From Bacillota bacterium (GTDB lineage: Bacteria > Bacillota > Clostridia > Acetivibrionales > JAEXSP01), in NCBI GenBank assembly GCA_023453795.1, contig JAEXSP010000007.1, positions 310,001 through 374,000 of the forward strand: a stretch of 64,000 bases of DNA, written 5' to 3'. Positions 9,484 to 17,146 of the stretch are shown here, in pieces. The notes beneath the pieces are model-generated. The model searched no databases and had not been told where the DNA came from. It saw only the letters and a list, made by a program, of their open reading frames with translations. Within the stretch, counting starts at the first letter, position 1. Each line of letters begins with the position of its first letter. The position numbers and the translations under genes were made by a program.

Positions 9484-11148
9484 TTGCAGAAAAGACTGAG
9501 GGGTTTTTTTGCCCTTATAATATTTTTAATGCTGATTGTTGCCGGGCGTGTTTTTTATATACAGTTTTTTGACAGCAAGAATCTTGTTCAACTGGCTTCC
9601 AACCAAAGAATACTCGATACAAGAGTCGGAAAGCTGAGAGGTGAAATACTTGACAGAAACGGAATACCTTTTACAGACAGGTCACCAAAATACATTGCTG
9701 TTCTAGAACCTATCTATCTCAGGGAGAATAAAGAAGCGATAAGCAATATCTGCGGCATGCTGGGACTTGACTATTCCAAGGTTGAAGCAGAAATAAATAA
9801 AAAGAAACAGCCTTTAATATTGGATATTGATAACGAAATGAAAAAGAGGATACTTAGACTGAAGATAAAAGGTATTTCTGTACTCAATTCTCTTGCAAGA
9901 TATGACAACAGTTCTCTTTCACCCCATATAATCGGATATTTGTCCAAAGCTGACAGAAAAGGAGTTTCGGGAATTGAGAAGTCATACGAAGATGTGCTGG
10001 AGAGCAATAGGGAAACCTCTGTAGGCTTGGTTAAAGATGCAAAAAACAACCCTTTGCAGGGGTTGGGATACAGAATCATAAATAATCAAAACACCGATAA
10101 GCAGAATATAAAGCTTACCCTTGACTACCATATTCAACAAATAGCGGAGAATGTAATGGACAAGTATTATCAGTCAAGCAGCAGCGGGGGTGCTATTGTC
10201 ATAGAGGATGTAAATTCCGGTGACATTGTGGCTTCTGTAAGCAAGCCTGATTTTGACCAGAACCAGGTAGAGAAATATCTGATGAGTCCGAACAATGAAC
10301 TTTTTAACAAGACGGTTGCATCATACAATCTTGGGTCTATATTTAAAATTGTTGATGCTGCTCAGGCCCTTGAATCCGGAATATCACTGGATGAGAGCTA
10401 TGTCTGCAATGGGTCGGTGAAAATCGGGGACAGGAGTTTTAGGTGCACCTCGTACATGCAAGGCGGTCATGGAATGATAAACTTCAGACAGGCATTTGCA
10501 CTTTCATGCAATCCATATTTTATTGATCTGGGAATCAGGATCGGACACAAGGACATGTTGGAAATGGCACAAAAATTCGGCCTTGGAGGCTATACGGGAA
10601 TCAAATATCAGGGAATAAATGAGACAACAGGAAATTTACCCTTAAATAAAAGCTATTTTACGCAGGGCGATACCGCAAATATATCTATAGGGCAGGGAGA
10701 CATTATGGCAACACCTGTTCAGGTTACCAACCTGGTGGCAACGGTAGCCAACGGAGGAATAAAAAATCAGGTAAATATAGTGGATTCCATTGTTGACAGT
10801 AATGGAACCGATATAAAAGACTTAAGGAAGAATCAAGGAGTACGGGTCATTTCAAAGGAAACCTCAAACGAAATCAGAAGCCTTATGGAAGCAGTTATAA
10901 GTGAAGGAACCGGTAAAAAAGTTGACCTTGAGCAATATGGGGGTGCCGGCGGTAAAACAGCCAGTGCAGAAACGGGGCTGTACAGGGACGGTAAAAAGGT
11001 AGTTCAGGCTTGGTTTACGGGGTATTTCCCGAAAATCAACCCCAAATATGCGATGACCGTCTTTGTTGAAAACGGAATGACCGGCGGGCAGGCAGCAGCA
11101 CCTATATTTGCCGAGATTGCACAGGAAATCATGAAAAAGGGGCTATAG
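9484..11148 (+). CDS. Class B penicillin-binding protein (transpeptidase), KTA variant
   Basis: Membrane-bound D,D-transpeptidase that cross-links peptidoglycan, of the PBP2/SpoVD type. One N-terminal membrane segment (about residues 8-27) is followed by the dimerisation region (RGEILDRNG) and the transpeptidase domain. Active-site motifs: SIFK with nucleophile Ser285 and Lys288, SCN at 341-343, and KTA at 491-493 where most class B enzymes have KTG. The 554-residue length lacks PASTA domains, so it is shorter than typical SpoVD. Start is TTG 9484 preceded by a good site at 9465-9474. The gene stands alone between the envelope genes. A sporulation or minor cell wall role is likely but not shown by the sequence. 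Confidence 0.88.
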   Translation: MQKRLRGFFALIIFLMLIVAGRVFYIQFFDSKNLVQLASNQRILDTRVGKLRGEILDRNGIPFTDRSPKYIAVLEPIYLRENKEAISNICGMLGLDYSKVEAEINKKKQPLILDIDNEMKKRILRLKIKGISVLNSLARYDNSSLSPHIIGYLSKADRKGVSGIEKSYEDVLESNRETSVGLVKDAKNNPLQGLGYRIINNQNTDKQNIKLTLDYHIQQIAENVMDKYYQSSSSGGAIVIEDVNSGDIVASVSKPDFDQNQVEKYLMSPNNELFNKTVASYNLGSIFKIVDAAQALESGISLDESYVCNGSVKIGDRSFRCTSYMQGGHGMINFRQAFALSCNPYFIDLGIRIGHKDMLEMAQKFGLGGYTGIKYQGINETTGNLPLNKSYFTQGDTANISIGQGDIMATPVQVTNLVATVANGGIKNQVNIVDSIVDSNGTDIKDLRKNQGVRVISKETSNEIRSLMEAVISEGTGKKVDLEQYGGAGGKTASAETGLYRDGKKVVQAWFTGYFPKINPKYAMTVFVENGMTGGQAAAPIFAEIAQEIMKKGL

Positions 11149-11241
11149 TCTTTAGGACATGCAGTTCATAATTATTTAATAAAATATACACGGTATTATC
11201 ACATTGACAGGGTAGAATAAAAGCAATAAAACAAAAAGGAG

Positions 11242-12129
11242 GTGGACATTCTGAATAAGAAGAAAATACTTATTGTACTCGCAATCTCTGCAGCACTTGT
11301 TGTCCCTTTCTCAGTGTTTGCAGCTACATCTGATGTGCCGGCTGCAAAGACTATAAGAAGCTTTTTCGGGATCGATGTCTCGAAGCTTACCGACAGTCAG
11401 AAGTCCGATATTAAAACTTACAACCAAAAGATGGCTGATCTCCAGAAGGAGTTCATCAACAAAATGGTTTCAAACGGGACCCTGACAAAAGAACAAGGTG
11501 ATGCACAGCTCAAAAGGATTGACGAGATGTTGAAGAACGGCGGTGACAGTGCATTCCTTCAAGGATTCGGAAAAGGTTTCAAACAAGGACTTGGACAAGG
11601 CTTCATGGGCCAAAGAGGCTTTGGACTGTTCGGACTGGATTTTTCAAAGCTGACAGACAAACAGAAATCTGACTTGCTGGATTCATACAAAAATATTGCA
11701 GGCATTCAAAAAGATATGGTAAGTAAAATGATTTCAAACGGCTTTTTAAGCAAAGAAAAAGGAGATGACCTTTTAAAGAAAATAGACAGCATGGTAAGCG
11801 ATATTGAAAAGAACGGCTTCAGCAAGGGAGTCAGAGATTTTTTAGGTATCGGAGGCCTCAACTTCTTCAATATGAGAGGTGTTGACACATCCAAGCTTAC
11901 TGATCAGCAAAAAGCAGATTTCAAGGATTTTTCTGCTAAGCTTTCACAAGCGCAAAAAGACCTTATCAGCAAGATGGTTTCCAATGGGGCTATAACCAAG
12001 GAACAAGGTGATTCGGCAGCTAAGCTTATTGACCAAAAGAGCAAGAATGTAAGCGACAGCGGACTGACAAATGGTTTAGGAATGGGCAAAGGACACTTTG
12101 GAGGCGGCCGCAGGCCATTAAAATCCTAA
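11242..12129 (+). CDS. Secreted triple-repeat DUF2680 protein
   Basis: Exported protein of unknown function with three copies of a DUF2680-like unit of about 55 residues, each opening DxSKLTDxQKxD and ending in SNGxLTKEQGDxxxKxID. The units are separated by glycine-rich linkers (GFGKGFKQGLGQGF). A signal peptide (NKKKILIVLAIS to FAA) covers the first 25 residues. The helical, charged repeats suggest an extended coiled surface protein. The coordinates use GTG 11242, the only standard start codon, but that codon overlaps the AAGGAGGTG ribosome binding site at 11236-11244. Proper spacing and the signal peptide favour a rare CTG start at 11251 (or ATT 11248), giving 292 residues. A terminator follows at 12189. 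Confidence 0.8.
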   Translation: MDILNKKKILIVLAISAALVVPFSVFAATSDVPAAKTIRSFFGIDVSKLTDSQKSDIKTYNQKMADLQKEFINKMVSNGTLTKEQGDAQLKRIDEMLKNGGDSAFLQGFGKGFKQGLGQGFMGQRGFGLFGLDFSKLTDKQKSDLLDSYKNIAGIQKDMVSKMISNGFLSKEKGDDLLKKIDSMVSDIEKNGFSKGVRDFLGIGGLNFFNMRGVDTSKLTDQQKADFKDFSAKLSQAQKDLISKMVSNGAITKEQGDSAAKLIDQKSKNVSDSGLTNGLGMGKGHFGGGRRPLKS

Positions 12130-12188
12130 GTCTGCGACAATTCCGATGGTAAAAGGTACAAACATTGCATGAATAGTAAAGAACGAAG

Positions 12189-12213
12189 GAGAGGGAAATT
12201 GCCCTCTCTTTTT
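12189..12213 (+). terminator. Rho-independent terminator after the DUF2680 gene
   Basis: A 7-bp GC-rich stem (12189-12195 with 12202-12208), a 6-nt loop and TTTTT. Confidence 0.75.
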
Positions 12214-12277
12214 CATTGTGGCCGGTTATATCTTTTTTAAACCGGGTTTCAGGGGTATAATAACAAGAGTAATCCGC

Positions 12278-12306
12278 TTGACGGTTTTATTGTGAAATAA
12301 TACAAT
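12278..12306 (+). promoter_or_regulatory. Sigma-A type promoter for the glycosyltransferase gene
   Basis: TTGACG (12278-12283), 17-bp spacer, TACAAT (12301-12306). It is close to consensus and about 70 bp upstream of the glycosyltransferase start. Confidence 0.6.
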
Positions 12307-12375
12307 TATGTAGTTGAACAAATCAAATACATATAAATGTGTTTTCATACAAAAATACATTTTACAGGGGGAACT

Positions 12376-13374
12376 ATGAAGGTACTTCTTTATTCAGAGG
12401 GACAAAATGCATTTAACAAATCGGGAGTTGGAAAAGCACTCCAGCATCAAAAAAAGGCCTTGGAAAAGAACGGGATTCCTTATACGTTAAACCCGGAAGA
12501 GGATTATGATATAGCACATATAAATACATTTGGCTTAAAATCCAGACGGGTTTTAAAAAAATCAAAAAAGAAGAATATTCCGGTTATATGTCATACCCAT
12601 ACAACCTTCGAGGATTTTAAAAACAGCTTTGCACTTAGCAATATAATTGCACCATTTATAAAAAAATTAGTCGTAGGAATTTACAGTGCGGCTGACTACC
12701 TTATATCCCCAAGCAAATACACAATGGAACTGGTCAAGGGTTATGGTATTCAAAAGGGAATTGAGCCTGTATCAAATGGAGTGGATACGAATAAATTTAA
12801 GAAAAATAAAGAGCTTGGGGAGAAATTCATTAAAGAATATAATATCAATGGGCCGGTTGTGATATGCGTAGGCCTGCCGTTTGCAAGAAAGGGTATATTC
12901 GATTTCTGCAAGATCGCTGAAGAAATGCCGGAATACAGGTTTATATGGTTCGGAGCTAAAATGACTTATGTTCTGCCTAGAAAAGTGAAGAAGCTGATTA
13001 AGAATCCCCCTTCCAATGTCGCATTCCCGGGATTTGTTCCCGAAGATACCATTCTGGGAGCATATAGCGCTGCTGATGCGTTTTTGTTTCTTAGTTATGA
13101 AGAGAATGAAGGGATTGTAGTTTTAGAGGCATTGTCAATGGAGTGCCCGGTTGTAATAAGGGATATACCTGTTTATAAGGAATGGATGCAGCATGAAGTG
13201 AACTGCCATAAAGCAACTGACGTAAATGGCTTTAAAAAGCTGCTTATGGATACTTCGAAGCTCAAGGGAACTGTTGAGGCAGGCAGAAAGACTGCAACTG
13301 ACAGAGATCTTCAAGTAATCGGGGCCAAATTGGGCGGTATATATAAAAAATTAATTGATAACAAGATGAAGTAA
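12376..13374 (+). CDS. Glycosyltransferase family 4 (GT-B fold)
   Basis: Retaining GT-B glycosyltransferase of the GT4 type, 332 residues from ATG 12376. That start has an AGGGGGA site immediately upstream; an in-frame ATG at 12337 has none. The N-terminal acceptor domain opens MKVLLYSEGQNAFNKSGVG. The C-terminal nucleotide-sugar domain carries the donor phosphate motif near GLPFARKGIFDF and the EENEGIVVLEALS motif (E-x7-E type) around residue 245. Close relatives act on diacylglycerol or exopolysaccharide, but the acceptor cannot be told from sequence. It has its own promoter and no operon partner. Cytoplasmic or peripheral to the membrane. Confidence 0.85.
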   Translation: MKVLLYSEGQNAFNKSGVGKALQHQKKALEKNGIPYTLNPEEDYDIAHINTFGLKSRRVLKKSKKKNIPVICHTHTTFEDFKNSFALSNIIAPFIKKLVVGIYSAADYLISPSKYTMELVKGYGIQKGIEPVSNGVDTNKFKKNKELGEKFIKEYNINGPVVICVGLPFARKGIFDFCKIAEEMPEYRFIWFGAKMTYVLPRKVKKLIKNPPSNVAFPGFVPEDTILGAYSAADAFLFLSYEENEGIVVLEALSMECPVVIRDIPVYKEWMQHEVNCHKATDVNGFKKLLMDTSKLKGTVEAGRKTATDRDLQVIGAKLGGIYKKLIDNKMK

Positions 13375-13520
13375 CCTTTATCTTAAGTTTTAATTGATAG
13401 ATTTAATACAAGCTTGATTCATTGACAAAAGCTTTATTCGACGGGTATAAGCAAACTATGAAGAGGCAGTTGAGATTAATCAAAAGGTAAGCTGACTTAA
13501 ATAATTCAATTTGTACTGGC

Positions 13521-13547
13521 ACTATTTCAAAATCCAACTCATATAAT
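13521..13547 (+). promoter_or_regulatory. Possible SigE/SigK-type promoter of sigK
   Basis: CATATAAT at 13540-13547 resembles the -10 element of mother-cell sigma factors (CATACAAT-like), 33 bp before the sigK start. The -35 element around 13521-13526 is weak. Mother-cell control of sigK is known in other spore formers; here it is inferred. Confidence 0.4.
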
Positions 13548-13579
13548 TAAAAGGTAGCCTATTTTTGGGGGTACCTTTT

Positions 13580-14290
13580 ATGATTCAAATACTCTTTTCA
13601 GCATTGTTCGAAACAATAAAAAATGTCTTTTTTCTTTGTGGCTATGTTTCGAATCCCAACTCGTTTCCACAACCGCTTGCGCCGGACGAGGAACAGAAAT
13701 ACATCGAGATGTATAAAAACGGCAATGAGGATGCTAGAAACGTTCTTATTGAAAGGAACCTCAGGCTTGTCGCACATATCGTCAAGAAGTACAACACTCT
13801 CGGAAGTGACAGTGATGATTTGATTTCCATCGGAACAATAGGGCTGATAAAGGCTATATCTACATTTGACCAGGATAAGGGAACCAGGCTTGCAACATAT
13901 GCGGCACGGTGCATTGAAAATGAGATTCTCATGCAGATCAGGTCAACAAAAAAGATCCAGAGCGAAGTTTTTCTGCAGGATCCTATAGGCTATGACCGTG
14001 AGGGCAACGAAATCACACTTATTGATGTCATGGGTAACGAGAATGAATCTGTAATAGACGAAGTAGAACTGAAGATGCAGGTCAGACGGCTGTATAATAA
14101 GATGAAGGATGTTTTGAAGACCAGGGAGAAAACTGTGCTGGAGCTAAGGTATGGGCTTCTTAACGGAGCAAGCAAGACCCAGCGCGAAATAGCGAAGATG
14201 CTTGGAATCTCCAGGTCTTATGTATCCAGAATAGAGAAAAAGGCGATAAAAAAATTGAGCAAGGAGCTTAAACCTGAAAACTGCCGTTAA
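13580..14290 (+). CDS. sigK: Sporulation sigma factor SigK (pro-sigma-K), uninterrupted
   Basis: Sigma-70 family factor that directs late mother-cell transcription during sporulation (coat and spore release genes). Residues 1-20 form a hydrophobic pro-sequence (MIQILFSALFETIKNVFFLC) expected to be removed by the SpoIVFB membrane protease. Region 2 includes RNLRLVAHIVKKY and the DLISIGTIGLIKAI core-binding helix, and region 4 has the REIAKMLGISRSYVSRIEKKA helix-turn-helix. The 236 residues run in one piece, so there is no skin-type prophage insertion as in B. subtilis or Clostridioides difficile. ATG 13580 is chosen over TTG 13565 because GGGGG lies 8 bp upstream of it. The terminator stem overlaps the stop codon. 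Confidence 0.93.
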   Translation: MIQILFSALFETIKNVFFLCGYVSNPNSFPQPLAPDEEQKYIEMYKNGNEDARNVLIERNLRLVAHIVKKYNTLGSDSDDLISIGTIGLIKAISTFDQDKGTRLATYAARCIENEILMQIRSTKKIQSEVFLQDPIGYDREGNEITLIDVMGNENESVIDEVELKMQVRRLYNKMKDVLKTREKTVLELRYGLLNGASKTQREIAKMLGISRSYVSRIEKKAIKKLSKELKPENCR

Positions 14291-14303
14291 AGGCAGTTTT
14301 TTA
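14277..14303 (+). terminator. Terminator overlapping the sigK stop codon
   Basis: A 9-bp perfect stem (14277-14285 with 14292-14300) followed by T residues. The sigK TAA is in the loop. Confidence 0.8.
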
Positions 14304-14310
14304 CTCTGTA

Positions 14311-14508
14311 AAACTCTCTGAAATAATGCTGTCACAGGGTCTGAACAAAATTGAGCTGCTGCCCTACAACCCTCATACAAGCCATTACTATCTGGCATTG
14401 GGTAAAAGCTTTGATGAGCTGAAATTTAAAGCTCCCGATAAGGGTAAATTGAATGAAATCATAACAGTCTTTGAAAACAAAGGGATTAAGGCAAGAGTGG
14501 TTGTATAA
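14311..14508 (+). pseudogene. C-terminal remnant resembling a glycyl-radical-enzyme activase (radical SAM)
   Basis: The frame 14311-14508 is open and reads like the tail of a pyruvate-formate-lyase-activating-type radical SAM protein: KIELLPYN, then YYLALGKSF, then a closing helix and GIKARVVV. In that family the LLPYH..G..K...LG segment lies near the C-terminus. The CxxxCxxC cluster motif and SAM barrel are absent, because the frame begins right after the sigK terminator. There is no plausible ribosome binding site before ATG 14326. I read it as a decayed fragment left by a deletion. An alternative is a real short orphan protein of about 60 residues. The identification is by recall of the motif only. 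Confidence 0.5.
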
Positions 14509-14591
14509 AATTATCGCCCAGGGAGTTTATCTCGAGTTTTTATAAATGTGGTTCATATGTAACTCTGTTGTGAAAAAAATTTATATTAGTA

Positions 14592-14622
14592 TTGACTCTC
14601 CTGTTACAGAAAGGTTTATCAT
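14592..14622 (+). promoter_or_regulatory. MerR-type promoter/operator with 19-bp spacer
   Basis: TTGACT (14592-14597), 19-bp spacer, TATCAT (14617-14622). The over-long spacer is the hallmark of promoters that MerR-family activators twist into working order. The spacer contains a CTGT-T-ACAG dyad (14601-14609), the likely operator. Autoregulation by the next gene is expected. Confidence 0.7.
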
Positions 14623-14664
14623 ATAAATGAGGCCTCAAAAAAATAAGTTTATGTAGGAGCACAA

Positions 14665-15480
14665 ATGTTTAAAATAGGTGACTTTGCAAAATTGAACAAG
14701 GTGACGGTGAAAACGCTCAGACACTATGACAACCTTGGATTGTTACAACCTGAAAAGGTGGATTCATTTACCGGATATCGCTATTACTCTGCAAGCCAGA
14801 TGCCAAGGCTAAACAGAATACTCTCATTGAAAGATATCGGTTTCTCGCTGGATGAAATTGCTCTTGTATTAGATAAAAACCTTGATCTGGAGCAAATTCA
14901 AACGCTTCTGGAGTTAAAGCATGTAGAGATTTCCGGAAAGATTAGTGCTGAACAAGAAAGGTTGTCTCGCGTTGAAGCTCTTATGAAAATATGTAAACAG
15001 GAGGCATATGATATGAAATATGATGTTGTTATAAAAGCTGTTGAACCCGTTAGGGTTGCTTCTCTAAGGGATATTATTCCGAATTATTCCGAACAGGGGC
15101 ATCTTTGGGACGAACTGGGTGAACACATAAAAGCAAGTAATACGAAAATTGTACCGCCATGTATGGTGATATACCATGGTACAGGCTGTAATGAAGAAGG
15201 CGTTGATGCAGAAGTAATTGAACCTATAATAGGAGATTTATCCGATACAGACAGAATAAAAGTTAAGCTTCTTGAAGTTGTAAAGGAAATGGCATGTGTA
15301 GTTCATAAAGGGTCTTTTCAAACTCTGAATATGGCTTACAGTGCAATTTCTAACTGGATTGAAGAAAACGGCTATGAAATAATAGGACCACAAAGAGAAT
15401 TATATTTGAAGGGTGAATGGATAACAAAAGATCCAAATGAATATGTGACAGAGATACAGTTTCCTGTAAGGAAGAAATGA
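14665..15480 (+). CDS. MerR-family regulator with GyrI-like effector domain (BmrR/TipA-like)
   Basis: One-component transcription regulator. The N-terminal winged helix opens FKIGDFAKLNKVTVKTLRHYD and contains TGYRYY, both MerR hallmarks. A coiled-coil dimerisation helix spans about residues 75-118. The C-terminal half (about 125-270) is a GyrI-like ligand pocket with a PxxxYHG element (PPCMVIYHG) and closes ITEIQFPV-like (VTEIQFPVRKK). Relatives bind hydrophobic cationic drugs or peptides and activate transporters. No transporter lies next to it; its own promoter is the only visible target. ATG 14665 has a TAGGAG site 6 bp upstream. A terminator follows. Confidence 0.88.
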   Translation: MFKIGDFAKLNKVTVKTLRHYDNLGLLQPEKVDSFTGYRYYSASQMPRLNRILSLKDIGFSLDEIALVLDKNLDLEQIQTLLELKHVEISGKISAEQERLSRVEALMKICKQEAYDMKYDVVIKAVEPVRVASLRDIIPNYSEQGHLWDELGEHIKASNTKIVPPCMVIYHGTGCNEEGVDAEVIEPIIGDLSDTDRIKVKLLEVVKEMACVVHKGSFQTLNMAYSAISNWIEENGYEIIGPQRELYLKGEWITKDPNEYVTEIQFPVRKK

Positions 15481-15496
15481 TTGTGCGTATGAATAA

Positions 15497-15538
15497 AAGC
15501 TGGTAAAGCCTGAAACTTAGGGTTTATCAGCTTTTTTT
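15497..15538 (+). terminator. Rho-independent terminator after the MerR gene
   Basis: A 14-bp stem with one mismatch and one G-T pair (15497-15510 with 15520-15533), followed by seven T. Confidence 0.75.
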
Positions 15539-15540
15539 GT

Positions 15541-15795
15541 TTGGTTCGTTACAGAAAAAAATATAATGTCATATAATAAAGGAAATTATGGTATAATTGG
15601 AGGTATTGGTTATGTCTGTATTGGGAAGTTGAATTAAATTTGTTTTGGATGCTATATTTAACAATTAGTATAGTAAATAAGACATGAATCGAGCAAGCAA
15701 TTGATAACTATCAGATACGCGGGAGCAAGAACTCACCAGTTGGATGAGTGCCAATGAGGTATTTAGCTACCGGCGAATTAGTAAATGCAGATGGA
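15541..15795. other. ORF-free left border of the accessory island
   Basis: About 255 bp between the MerR terminator and the first DUF262 gene. No ORF of note is seen. It contains short hairpins (for example ACTCA/TGAGT around 15731-15750) and the left copy of a 13-bp direct repeat (15772-15784). A promoter for the cassette probably lies here, but I cannot assign one with confidence. Confidence 0.5.
15772..15784 (+). repeat. Left copy of 13-bp direct repeat GGCGAATTAGTAA
   Basis: Identical to 21598-21610. The two copies bracket the four-gene defence-like cassette. It may be an attachment-site core or target duplication. Confidence 0.5.
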
Positions 15796-15825
15796 TTTAT
15801 TTTGGCATGATGGTGTCAAAATAAA
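15796..15825 (+). promoter_or_regulatory. Strong hairpin just upstream of the cassette's first ribosome binding site
   Basis: A 12-bp stem with one G-T pair (15796-15807 with 15814-15825) and a 6-nt loop, ending 3 bp before the GAGGAG site. No T run follows. It could be an operator palindrome, a 5' mRNA-stabilising hairpin or a relic of a mobile element. Confidence 0.5.
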
Positions 15826-15842
15826 ATGTGAGGAGAAGAATA

Positions 15843-17143
15843 ATGGCACTAATTCAAGATGAATTAAAAATAACCAAATTAAAAGACTTACTGGCTATAA
15901 ATTTAACCTTGCCGTCATATCAGAGACCATACAGTTGGAGCGTGAAGTCAACTAACACCTTATTTATTGATACATATGAGGCGTATAAAGATGGAGTCAA
16001 TGAATATCGTCTTGGATCGGTAATCTTACACAAAGAACGCTCTGGAAAAAATAATATTGTTGATGGACAACAGAGGCTTACTACATTATCAATTCTGCTT
16101 TATTGCCTAGGCGATGACAAACAAAGACTGTTGAAAGAAAAATCAGCAAACTATCAAATGATGTTATAGTCACAAATTTTGGCGTTCTTTCTAAGAGAAC
16201 TAATGAACTAACCGACGATGAATGTAAAAAATATAAAGATTATCTTTTGAATCAATGCACAACTGTTCAAATTGTCACAGACAGTGAGCAAGAGGCATTT
16301 CAATTCTTCGATTCACAAAATTCTCGTGGAAAAGAGTTGGCACCACACGATTTGTTGAAATCATACCATTTGCGAGAAATGAATAATGAAGATGAAAACC
16401 AGAAATTTAAAATCATAAATAGCTGGGAAAACATGAACCAAGACAATTTAAACGATTTATTTAAAAACTATTTGTACCCACTGACTCAATGGTATAAAGG
16501 AAAAGAGGGTTTAGGTTATTCTTCAAGCAAAATTGATTCTTTCAAAGGAATTAAGGGAGCAAATATCTACAATTATGCAATTTATCATAAAGCTAGTAAT
16601 CTGTATGTAGAACAATTTAATGCTAATGGTAGTAATGAATTGCTTGCCGCCAAGTTTTTGAATCAATTCCAATTGACACAACCCTTGATAGCTGGGAAAC
16701 GATTCTTTAATTACACACTTCATTACGGAAAATTATTAGAAAAAATACAAAAACAAATAAATCGCTTTCATGACCAGGATCAAATTCCAAGCAAGCGTTC
16801 TGGTGATATTTACATTAAGCAGCTGTATGAGTGCTCGTTACTACTCTTTGCAGATAGGTTTGGTCTTGAGAGCTTAACCCAATCAGTGATGCAGCAACTT
16901 TATTCATGGAGTTATTCATTAAGATTAGCAATGAGTGCGGTGTATCCACAGACCATCAATAAATATGCAAAAGGTCAGCATGAACGAGCAAATGATGGAA
17001 TCGATATGTTTTCTGCAATCAGCGAAATGGCTGATCCAGAAGGATTGAAGTTACTTGTGCTTACAAAACCAGACATTGATGACAATAATAAAGAAAAATA
17101 CAAAGCAGTATATAAATTGCTTTGTGAATGGAATGGGTGGTAG
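15843..17143 (+). pseudogene. DUF262 (GmrS-like) protein, broken by a one-base frameshift
   Basis: DUF262 proteins have a ParB/sulfiredoxin-like nucleotide-hydrolysing fold and form the GmrS half of type IV, modification-dependent restriction enzymes. The first part (15843-16169) has the family opening LPSYQRPYSW and the catalytic DGQQRLTTL motif near residue 75. It stops early at 16167-16169. The second part (open in the other frame from about 16142 to 17143) continues the domain with EAFQFFDSQNSRGKEL, a known DUF262 block. Adding one A to the A5 run at 16138-16142 would join both into one protein of about 434 residues. No HNH-like DUF1524 tail is seen. ATG 15843 has GAGGAG 7 bp upstream. 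This may be a true mutation, a phase-variable tract or a sequencing error. It lies 3 bp from the next DUF262 gene. Confidence 0.85.
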
Positions 17144-17146
17144 AAG

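Noticed and set aside
12337..12375. Longer N-terminus for the glycosyltransferase from ATG 12337
   Set aside because: No ribosome binding site there, and the family fold begins at MKVLLYS from ATG 12376 with a strong site.
13565..14290. Possible skin-type element interrupting sigK
   Set aside because: The sigK reading frame is continuous through regions 2 to 4; no insertion is present.
15725..15752. Short inverted similarity (GAGTGCCA against TGGCACTC near 21721) between the two island borders
   Set aside because: Only 8 bases match with certainty, so chance cannot be excluded.
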